Below are positions 13,286 to 18,864 of a stretch of 18,864 bases of DNA, piece by piece. A model generated the notes under the pieces. That model did not search any database. It worked only from the letters and a program-made list of their open reading frames with translations, and was not told the DNA's origin. The DNA is from an uncultured Collinsella sp. GTDB taxonomy: Bacteria > Actinomycetota > Coriobacteriia > Coriobacteriales > Coriobacteriaceae. The position numbers were made by a program, and so were the translations under genes. Every line of letters starts with the position of its first letter. Position 1 is the first letter of the stretch. Location: the NCBI GenBank assembly GCA_900549655.1, contig UROZ01000028.1, positions 1 to 18,864 of the forward strand. The letters are read 5' to 3'.

Positions 13286-14623
13286 ATGCAGTTCGATCAG
13301 GTGACAGTTATCGGTGGCGGTCTGGCGGGTTCGGAGTGCGCGATCCAGCTGGCAGATCGCGGGTTTGCCGTAAAGCTGTGCGAGATGCGCCCCCAGGTGA
13401 GCTCCCCGGCCCACCATACCGATCACCTGGCAGAGCTCGTCTGCTCCAATTCGTTTAAGTCGACCCGTCCGGATTCCGCGGCTGGTTTGCTGAAGGCCGA
13501 GCTTGAGCGCATGGGTTCAGTTCTGCTCGATTGCGCCCATCGCGCGGCTGTTCCCGCCGGTGGTGCCTTGGCGGTCGATCGCGTCAAGTTTTCCGAGCTT
13601 GTCGAGGCCGAAGTTGCCGCTCGTCCCAATATCGAGATCGTTCACGGCGAAGTCACGCAGATTCCCGAAGGTCACGTGGTCATTGCCGCGGGCCCGCTGT
13701 GTTCACCTGCGCTGAGCGAAGAGGTCATGAAGCTCGTCGGTGGCGACGCCCTTGCGTTCTTCGATGCCGCGGCGCCGATCGTCGATGCCTCCACGCTCGA
13801 TATGGACGTGCTGTTCTCGCAGTCGCGCTACGAGGAGCAGGGGAGCGGCGACTATCTCAACGCTCCGCTCAACAAGGAGGAGTACGAGGCCTTTATCGAG
13901 GCGCTCACCACGGCCGACCGCGTGGTGCTCAAGGACTTTGAGGGCGGCGATCTGTTCCAGGCCTGCCAGCCCGCCGAGGAGGTCGCGCGTACGGGCAAGG
14001 ATGCCATCCGCTTTGGTGCCATGAAGCCCGTCGGCCTCACCGACCCGCGTACCGGACGTCGCCCCTGGGCGGCGATTCAGCTGCGTGCCGAGAACAAGGA
14101 GAAGACCGCCTATAACCTGGTGGGCTTCCAGACCAACTTGACCTTTGGCGAGCAGAAGCGCGTCTTCCATATGGTGCCGGGCCTGGAGAACGCTGAGTTC
14201 TTCCGCTACGGTGTCATGCACCGCAATACCTTTGTCGATGCCCCGCACGTGCTCGATGGCACCTTTGCCGTGCCCGGTACCGGCGTGCGCCTGGCCGGTC
14301 AGATTACCGGCACCGAGGGGTACATGGAAGCCGTGGCGACAGGTCTGCTCGCGGCGCTCAACACCTATGCCGAGGCTATCGGTGCCGCGGGCGTCGAGTT
14401 GCCGCGTGTGGGCGCCCTGGGTGCGCTCGTGGGTTATGCGACCGATCCTGCCACCGTGGGCTATCAGCCTATGCATGTCAACTTTGGCCTGGTGCCGCCA
14501 CTCGAGGATGGTAAGCGCCGCAGCAAGCGCGACCGCTACCAGGCCTATGCGGACCGTGCGCTCGAGGCCCTTGATGCCTATCTGGCCACTCGCCCCGATC
14601 TGTTTGGAGGCGACCGGTCATAG
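13286..14623 (+). CDS. trmFO: folate-dependent tRNA (uracil-54-C5) methyltransferase TrmFO
   Basis: Makes 5-methyluridine at position 54 of tRNA using methylene-tetrahydrofolate and FAD. 445 residues, the normal length. The N-terminus carries the FAD-binding dinucleotide fold (VTVIGGGLAGSECAIQLADR), followed by LCEMRP, LAELVCSNSFKS, and further on LFQACQPAEEVARTG, LRAENKEKTAYNLVGFQTNL and GVRLAGQITGTEGYMEAVATG. All are family signatures. The start is ATG 13286 with GAAAGGTG 7 bases upstream; a TTG at 13280 is too close. It lies 14 bases after dprA and its stop codon TAG overlaps the apparent ATA start of xerC. Confidence 0.97.
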   Translation: MQFDQVTVIGGGLAGSECAIQLADRGFAVKLCEMRPQVSSPAHHTDHLAELVCSNSFKSTRPDSAAGLLKAELERMGSVLLDCAHRAAVPAGGALAVDRVKFSELVEAEVAARPNIEIVHGEVTQIPEGHVVIAAGPLCSPALSEEVMKLVGGDALAFFDAAAPIVDASTLDMDVLFSQSRYEEQGSGDYLNAPLNKEEYEAFIEALTTADRVVLKDFEGGDLFQACQPAEEVARTGKDAIRFGAMKPVGLTDPRTGRRPWAAIQLRAENKEKTAYNLVGFQTNLTFGEQKRVFHMVPGLENAEFFRYGVMHRNTFVDAPHVLDGTFAVPGTGVRLAGQITGTEGYMEAVATGLLAALNTYAEAIGAAGVELPRVGALGALVGYATDPATVGYQPMHVNFGLVPPLEDGKRRSKRDRYQAYADRALEALDAYLATRPDLFGGDRS

Positions 14624-15540
14624 CCTTTGACCTGTACGACACCGTCGACTCGTTTATCGCCTATATCTCACGTGTCGAGGGACTTTCTCCCAACACGGTG
14701 ACGGCCTATGGCTCGAGGCTGGAGCGCTTTGCTGCCTGGTGCGAGCGCGAGGATATAGATGCTTTCGCTGCCGACGTGCGCACCATTCGTCGCTATCTTG
14801 CCGAGCTTTCGCGTGGGCAGGTGGCTCCCCGAACGCTTGCGGCGCATCTGTCGGCTATCCGATCGCTCTATCGATGGATGGCTGCCGAGGGGGTCGTGGA
14901 GGGCGATGTGGTCTCGGCAATTTCCTCGCCCAAGCTCCCGCGCGATCTACCCGGTGTGCTGACGACCCAACAGGTGGAGGCGCTGCTCAAGACGCCTGAT
15001 ACCTCAACACCCGCGGGACTGCGCGATGCGGCGATGCTCGAGTTGCTCTATGCCTCGGGTGCCCGCATCTCAGAGCTTGCGGCGCTCAATGTGGAATCCA
15101 TCTCATGGTCCGAGCGCACGCTGCTCCTGTGGGGCAAGGGGAGCAAAGAACGTATCGTCCCCCTGTATCGTCGTGCGCTCGAGGTGACTCGTTTCTATAT
15201 TGAGGAGGGGAGGCCGGAATTGCTCGCTCAGGCAAAGCGTCGTGACCCCGCTACCGGGCCGCATCCGCTGCTTATATCGGCGCGCGGCAATCGCATGAGT
15301 GCCGCCATGCTCAGGCGGCGGTTCCATACGCTGGCGACACTTGCCGGCATTCCGGCCGACATCGCCCCGCATGCGATGCGCCATACCTTTGCGACCGACT
15401 TGCTCGAGGGCGGTGCGGACCTGCGCTCGGTCCAAGAGCTGCTGGGTCATGCGAGCCTGTCCACGACGCAGATCTACACGCATCTCACGCCCGATCGGCT
15501 TAAGCGGGCCGTGGCTCGAGCCCATCCCCGCGGCGAATAG
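14620..15540 (+). CDS. xerC: tyrosine recombinase XerC-type, apparent ATA start
   Basis: Site-specific recombinase that resolves chromosome dimers, working at dif near the division site with FtsK. The catalytic set is complete: Arg149 (ASGARISELAAL), Lys173 (GKGSKERIVPL), His251 and Arg254 (HAMRHTFATDLLEGG), His277 (LGHASLSTTQ), nucleophile Tyr286 (IYTH). The N-terminal SAM-like domain begins LYDTVDSFIAYISRVEGLSP. That homology starts 20 or more codons before the first usual start codon (GTG 14698), and between the in-frame stop at 14572 and 14698 there is no ATG, GTG or TTG. ATA 14620 lies 9 bases after GGAGG (14606-14610), overlaps the trmFO stop as ATAG, and gives 306 residues, the expected length. 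The symbol follows the trmFO-xerC order seen in Bacillus (codV); XerD is the alternative. Confidence 0.9.
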   Translation: MAFDLYDTVDSFIAYISRVEGLSPNTVTAYGSRLERFAAWCEREDIDAFAADVRTIRRYLAELSRGQVAPRTLAAHLSAIRSLYRWMAAEGVVEGDVVSAISSPKLPRDLPGVLTTQQVEALLKTPDTSTPAGLRDAAMLELLYASGARISELAALNVESISWSERTLLLWGKGSKERIVPLYRRALEVTRFYIEEGRPELLAQAKRRDPATGPHPLLISARGNRMSAAMLRRRFHTLATLAGIPADIAPHAMRHTFATDLLEGGADLRSVQELLGHASLSTTQIYTHLTPDRLKRAVARAHPRGE

Positions 15541-15589
15541 TGGCTGGTCCGTCCCGCGCCGCACTCAGGTGTGTGGTTTTGATTGCGGG

Positions 15590-15618
15590 TTGGCAGGAAG
15601 GTGCATTCCTGCTATCAT
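15590..15618 (+). promoter_or_regulatory. strong promoter of the rpsB operon
   Basis: TTGGCA (15590-15595) and TATCAT (15613-15618) each match the sigma-70 consensus at five of six bases with an ideal 17-base spacer. Transcription should start near 15625. Confidence 0.75.
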
Positions 15619-15624
15619 TCATCG

Positions 15625-15759
15625 GGTTGCTTCACGGCAACAGGTTTTTATCACGCACGCGCGGCTACTTCATACCGTGGTGCCCGGGCTTTGGTAGCAC
15701 ATGTCCGGGTTGGTTTTGGAGGATGACCCCGCGCGGAGGCAAACCACAGGAGGTTTAAC
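15625..15759 (+). promoter_or_regulatory. long 5' leader of rpsB
   Basis: About 135 untranslated bases separate the predicted transcription start from rpsB. The leader opens with a small hairpin (GTTGC 15626-15630 with GCAAC 15637-15641) followed three bases later by TTTTT, then GC-rich sequence with further pairing potential. A leader of this length before rpsB suggests feedback control by S2, which is known for rpsB in other bacteria; no known leader fold was recognised. Confidence 0.35.
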
Positions 15760-16488
15760 ATGGCTACCAAGATTAATATCCGCACCCTGCTCGAGGCCGG
15801 CTGCCACTTCGGTCACCAGACCCGTCGCTGGAACCCCAAGATGAAGCCGTTCATCTTCGGTGAGCGCAACGGCATCTACATCCTCGACCTCAAGCAGACC
15901 ATCCTTGACGCCGACCAGGCCTACACCTTTGTCAAGAACGTCGCCAAGGGTGGCAACGTGCTGTTCGTCGGCACCAAGAAGCAGGCTCAGGAGGCCGTCA
16001 AGAACGCTGCTGAGCGCGCCAACATGCCTTACATCAACCAGCGTTGGCTCGGCGGTATGCTGACCAACTTCGTCACCATCCGCTCCCGCATCAACCGCAT
16101 GGAGGAGCTCGAGGCCATGGTCGAGGACGGCCGCATGGCAGTGCTCCCCAAGAAGGAGCAGGCTGTTCTCGGCAAGGAGCTCACTAAGCTCCAGACCAAC
16201 CTCGGTGGCGCCCGCGACATGAAGGGTCTGCCCCAGGCTCTCTTCGTCATCGACACCAAGCGCGAGGAGAACGCCATCAAGGAGGCCCAGCGCCTGAACA
16301 TCCCCGTCGTCGCCCTGATCGACACCAACTCCGATCCCGACGAGGTCGAGTACGGCATCCCCTGCAACGATGACGCTATCTCCGCTGTCACCCTTATGTG
16401 CGAGCTCATGGCCGACGCCTGCCTCGCCGGCTCCGGCAAGGAGCAGGTCTCCGAGGCCGAGATGGCCGCTGAGCCCAAGGCCGAGTAA
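15760..16488 (+). CDS. rpsB: 30S ribosomal protein S2
   Basis: 242 residues, normal for uS2, a late-binding protein of the small subunit that helps dock S1 or position the mRNA. Signatures are LLEAGCHFGHQTRRWNPKM, FIFGERNGIYILDLKQT, RWLGGMLTNFVTIRSRI, the coiled-coil insert EELEAMVEDGRMAVLPKKE, and VVALIDTNSDPDEVEYGIPC. The start ATG follows a strong AGGAGG. The acidic tail (EAEMAAEPKAE) is unremarkable. It is transcribed with tsf, 45 bases downstream without a terminator. Codon use is strongly biased to a few G/C-ending codons, as expected for very high expression. Confidence 0.98.
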   Translation: MATKINIRTLLEAGCHFGHQTRRWNPKMKPFIFGERNGIYILDLKQTILDADQAYTFVKNVAKGGNVLFVGTKKQAQEAVKNAAERANMPYINQRWLGGMLTNFVTIRSRINRMEELEAMVEDGRMAVLPKKEQAVLGKELTKLQTNLGGARDMKGLPQALFVIDTKREENAIKEAQRLNIPVVALIDTNSDPDEVEYGIPCNDDAISAVTLMCELMADACLAGSGKEQVSEAEMAAEPKAE

Positions 16489-16533
16489 ATCAGTCTTAGT
16501 TAATTCTTTTTCATCTCTTTGAAAGGAACCACA

Positions 16534-17403
16534 ATGGCCCAGATTACCGCCGCTATGGTCAAGCAGCTCCGCGAGATGACCGACTCCCCGATGATGGAGT
16601 GCAAGAAGGCTCTCGTCGAGGCTGACGGCGACATGGACGCCGCTGTCGACGTTCTGCGTAAGAACGGCCTTGCCAAGGCTGCCAAGAAGGCTGGCCGTGA
16701 GACCAACGAGGGCGCTGTCGCCGCGTTCGTCTCCGAGGATGGCAAGACCGGCGCTCTGCTCGAGCTCTCCTGCGAGACCGACTTCGTTGGCTCCAACGCC
16801 AAGTTCACCGGCTTTGCTTCCAACGTCGCTGAGGTTGTCGCTACCACCGAGCCTGCTGACGTCGACGCTCTGCTCGAGAAGCCGATGGGCGAGGAGACCG
16901 TTTCCTCCGAGCTCACCGAGATGATTCACATCATGGGCGAGAACATGAAGATCTCCCGCTTCGCTGCTCGCAAGGCTGAGAACGGCGCGCTCGCTTCTTA
17001 CATCCACATGGGTGGTAAGATCGGCGTCCTCGTCGAGTTCGCCTTCGAGAAGGCCGAGACCGCTCAGGCTGAGTCCTTCAAGACCTTCGCTCACGACGTT
17101 GCCCTTCAGGTTGCCGCCGTCGCCCCGATCTGTGCTACCCGCGATCAGGTTCCGGCCGAGACCGTCGAGCACGAGAAGCAGATCTACATGGCTCAGGCTG
17201 CCGAGTCCGGCAAGCCCGAGGCCATTCAGGAGAAGATGGCTGTCGGCCGTCTGGAGAAGTTCTACAAGCAGTCCGTGCTCACCGAACAGGAGTTCATCAA
17301 GGACAGCTCCCTCACCATCAAGAAGTACGCTGAGCAGGTCTCCAAGGAGCTCGGCGACACCATTACCGTCGTTGCCTTTGACCGCCTGGTCCGTGGCGAG
17401 TAA
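16534..17403 (+). CDS. tsf: translation elongation factor EF-Ts
   Basis: Guanine-nucleotide exchange factor that recycles EF-Tu from the GDP form. 289 residues. The N-terminal UBA-like module has the signature VKQLREMTDSPMMECKKAL followed by NGLAKAAKKAGRETNEG; the core includes LLELSCETDFVGSN, and the second half HMGGKIGVLVEF and ICATRDQVP. The start is ATG 16534 with GAAAGGA 6 bases upstream; an earlier TTG at 16519 is before the ribosome site. It is second in the rpsB-tsf operon and ends in a strong terminator. Confidence 0.98.
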   Translation: MAQITAAMVKQLREMTDSPMMECKKALVEADGDMDAAVDVLRKNGLAKAAKKAGRETNEGAVAAFVSEDGKTGALLELSCETDFVGSNAKFTGFASNVAEVVATTEPADVDALLEKPMGEETVSSELTEMIHIMGENMKISRFAARKAENGALASYIHMGGKIGVLVEFAFEKAETAQAESFKTFAHDVALQVAAVAPICATRDQVPAETVEHEKQIYMAQAAESGKPEAIQEKMAVGRLEKFYKQSVLTEQEFIKDSSLTIKKYAEQVSKELGDTITVVAFDRLVRGE

Positions 17404-17426
17404 ATAAGCTCTTGTAGCTGGTAATG

Positions 17427-17461
17427 AGCAGGCTGTGGGTTTTACTCACAGCCTGCTTTTT
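17427..17461 (+). terminator. intrinsic terminator after tsf
   Basis: AGCAGGCTGTG (17427-17437) pairs perfectly over 11 bp with CACAGCCTGCT (17447-17457), followed by TTTT. It ends the rpsB-tsf transcript. Confidence 0.93.
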
Positions 17462-17464
17462 CAT

Positions 17465-17480
17465 GGCTCTTATCAGAGCC
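17465..17480 (+). promoter_or_regulatory. small hairpin between the tsf terminator and pyrH
   Basis: GGCTCT and AGAGCC form a perfect 6-bp stem with a TATC loop, four bases after the tsf terminator. TTTGATATCATATT follows, containing a -10-like TATCAT (17486-17491) without a clear -35. It may be a back-up terminator or part of the pyrH control region. Confidence 0.4.
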
Positions 17481-17520
17481 TTTGATATCATATTGAGAGT
17501 CTAATTAAAGGAGGATCGCT

Positions 17521-18243
17521 TTGTCCGACATCCGATATAAACGCGTGCTTCTTAAGCTTTCTGGCGAAGCATTGATGGGCGATGGCCACTATGGCATCGA
17601 CCCCAAGGTTACCGACCATCTTGCCAAGCAGGTCAAGGAGCTGCTTGCCGTTGGTCATGAGGTCGGCGTCGTTGTCGGCGGCGGCAATATTTTCCGCGGC
17701 ATGGCCGGCGCTGCCGGTGGCATGGAGCGTGCTCAGGCCGATTACATGGGTATGCTGGCAACCGTTATGAACGCGCTTGCCCTTCAGGATGCCTTCGAGC
17801 ATAACGATGTTCCCTGCCGCGTGATGAGCGCTATCCAGATGAACGAGATTTGCGAGCCCTATATTCGTCGTCGCGCCATCAACCACCTGTCCAAGGGCAA
17901 TGTCGTTATCTTCGCCGCCGGTTCGGGCAATCCGTACTTTACGACCGACACCGCCGCGGCTCTTCGTGCGTGCGAGATCGGCGCCGAGATTCTGATTAAA
18001 GCCACCAAGGTTGACGGCATCTACGACAAGGATCCCGTCAAGTGCGCCGATGCCGTCCGTTTTGACAAGATTACCTATCACGAGGTTCTCGTCCGCGGCC
18101 TGCAGGTTATGGATTCCACGGCTACGGCACTGTGCCAGGATAACCGTATGCCGATTTTGGTCCTCAACATCGATGGCGAGGACACCGTCAAGCGCGCGCT
18201 TTCGGGTGAGCCCGTCGGCACGCTCGTCTATCAGGAGGATTAA
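17521..18243 (+). CDS. pyrH: UMP kinase
   Basis: Cytosolic hexameric enzyme making UDP from UMP and ATP in pyrimidine synthesis; usually activated by GTP and inhibited by UTP. 240 residues, the family norm, with amino-acid-kinase motifs LLKLSGEALMG, GVVVGGGNIFRG, DYMGMLATVMNALALQDA, FAAGSGNPYFTTDTAAALRA and ILIKATKVDGIYDKDP. It uses a TTG start, well supported by AAAGGAGG 6 bases upstream. Despite its place after tsf it is separated by a strong terminator. frr follows two bases after the stop, with its ribosome site inside the last codons of pyrH. Confidence 0.97.
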   Translation: MSDIRYKRVLLKLSGEALMGDGHYGIDPKVTDHLAKQVKELLAVGHEVGVVVGGGNIFRGMAGAAGGMERAQADYMGMLATVMNALALQDAFEHNDVPCRVMSAIQMNEICEPYIRRRAINHLSKGNVVIFAAGSGNPYFTTDTAAALRACEIGAEILIKATKVDGIYDKDPVKCADAVRFDKITYHEVLVRGLQVMDSTATALCQDNRMPILVLNIDGEDTVKRALSGEPVGTLVYQED

Positions 18244-18245
18244 GC

Positions 18246-18782
18246 ATGGCAGAGAACATCACCGCCCATATGGACAAGTCGCTCGAGTCCCTCAAGCATA
18301 ACTTCTCCAAGGTTCGTACCGGCCGCGCCAATGCCAACATTCTGTCCGACATCACCGTCGATTATTACGGTGTTCCCACGCCGGTCACGCAGGTTGCCGC
18401 CGTTAAGACCCCCGAGGCCCATATGCTGCTTATCGAGCCGTGGGATAAGGCGCTCATCAATGCCATCGTCAAGGCTATCAGTGCCTCCGACCTGGGCATT
18501 ACCCCCAACTCCGATGGTACCGTCGTGCGTCTGCCGTTCCCGGCTCCCACCGAGGAGCGTCGCCGCGAGCTCGTTAAGGAGTGCCGCGAGTACGCCGAGC
18601 AGGCCAAGGTCTCCATCCGAAACATTCGCCGCGACTTTAACAATAAGCTCGAGCGCGACGAGGAGCTCACCGAGGACGATGTCCGTCGCGAGCAGGCCAA
18701 GGTCCAGAAGCATACCGACGAGTATGTTGCCAAGGTTGAGGAGCTTCTGAAGGAAAAAGAAGCCGAGGTCATGGAGATCTAA
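18246..18782 (+). CDS. frr: ribosome recycling factor
   Basis: Splits post-termination ribosomes together with EF-G. 178 residues, slightly under the usual 185. The three-helix-bundle domain carries the signatures HNFSKVRTGRANANIL, YYGVPTPVTQVA, EPWDKALINAIVKAI, DGTVVRLPFPAPTEERRREL, VSIRNIRRDFN and the C-terminal helix ending EEAEVMEI-like residues. AGGAGG (18233-18238) lies 7 bases before the ATG. Translational coupling to pyrH and a one-base gap to the next frame indicate a pyrH-frr-uppS operon. Confidence 0.97.
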   Translation: MAENITAHMDKSLESLKHNFSKVRTGRANANILSDITVDYYGVPTPVTQVAAVKTPEAHMLLIEPWDKALINAIVKAISASDLGITPNSDGTVVRLPFPAPTEERRRELVKECREYAEQAKVSIRNIRRDFNNKLERDEELTEDDVRREQAKVQKHTDEYVAKVEELLKEKEAEVMEI

Positions 18783-18783
18783 G

Positions 18784-18864
18784 GTGCAATACGACGAGCA
18801 TAAACTGGTCGAGTACTTTGCCGACGCCCCTGCGGGCGTCGGTTTTTCAGACCTTGACCTCAAT
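18784..18864 (+). CDS. uppS: probable start of isoprenyl transferase (uppS), truncated by window end
   Basis: A frame open to the window edge begins at GTG 18784, one base after frr, with GGAG 7 bases upstream inside frr. The 27 residues visible (beginning MQYDEHKLVEYFADAPAG and ending SDLDLN) lie before any catalytic motif. The name rests on the usual order pyrH-frr-uppS and on the general look of the N-terminal extension in Coriobacteriia. UppS makes undecaprenyl diphosphate for cell-wall synthesis. A terminator-like hairpin lies inside this stretch, so the alternative is that the frame is chance and frr ends the operon. Confidence 0.6.
   Translation, partial: MQYDEHKLVEYFADAPAGVGFSDLDLN
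18821..18847 (+). terminator. terminator-like hairpin inside the start of the putative uppS
   Basis: CCGACGCCC (18821-18829) pairs perfectly with GGGCGTCGG (18834-18842) around CTGC, followed by TTTTT (18843-18847). By shape it is a textbook intrinsic terminator, 39 bases after frr, yet the frame reads through it. Confidence 0.5.

Noticed and set aside
15670..17172. 500-codon minus-strand open frame
   Set aside because: Antisense shadow of rpsB and tsf; Leu/Gly/Asp/Val-rich mirror composition.
1..18864. tRNA, rRNA, CRISPR arrays, insertion sequences, attachment sites or replication origins
   Set aside because: Looked for cloverleaf ends, regularly spaced direct repeats, transposase motifs and DnaA-box clusters; none was seen. 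The accessory block has no integrase of its own (the recombinase at 14620 is a core Xer protein).

Overview
The window looks like a chromosomal segment of a high-GC Coriobacteriia-type actinobacterium, most likely Collinsella. This is inferred from the gene order, from the strong preference for G/C-ending codons in the right-hand three quarters, and from the family types. It was not checked by any search. The window has two parts.

Bases 1-5210 are an accessory block with visibly lower GC and different codon use. On the minus strand an overlapping operon runs from about 2333 down to 160. It encodes a PqqD-like leader-binding protein fused to a degenerate GNAT-like domain, then a radical SAM enzyme whose SPASM-like tail has no cysteines, then a 60-residue cysteine-free peptide with a Tyr-Glu-x-Pro-Glu-Val-type leader and three 8-residue repeats. 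This is a compact RiPP (ribosomally made, post-translationally modified peptide) locus. On the plus strand, divergent from it across an AT-rich palindromic region, lie a small membrane protein resembling DUF3784, an intact ABC exporter half-transporter, and a wrecked second ABC transporter that keeps only its ATPase domain. The leftmost 128 bases probably hold the 3' end of another gene.

Bases 5211-5956 contain no convincing gene. They hold a possible 3' remnant of a gene disrupted at the block boundary, one intrinsic terminator, a large 23-bp inverted repeat followed by a second smaller one, and then what looks like the regulatory region of ppdK, with an 18-bp palindrome, helically spaced TTTACC repeats and two candidate promoters.

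Bases 5957-18864 are conserved core genome, all on the plus strand: ppdK (pyruvate phosphate dikinase), rplS (L19), rnhB (RNase HII), a yraN / comM / dprA run (DNA processing and natural transformation), trmFO (tRNA U54 methylation), xerC (site-specific recombinase, apparently using an ATA start codon), rpsB (S2), tsf (EF-Ts), pyrH (UMP kinase), frr (ribosome recycling factor) and the first 27 codons of what is probably uppS. Strong hairpin terminators follow ppdK, rplS, rnhB and tsf. yraN through xerC form a tightly packed, mostly overlapping operon. rpsB has a near-consensus promoter and a leader of about 135 nt.

The candidate new system is the RiPP locus at 160-5210. With no cysteine in the precursor, thioether chemistry is excluded. 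The radical SAM enzyme must instead form C-C or C-O crosslinks, epimerise residues, or do something else on a Val/Ala/aromatic repeat core. No rRNA, tRNA, CRISPR array or intact mobile element was seen.
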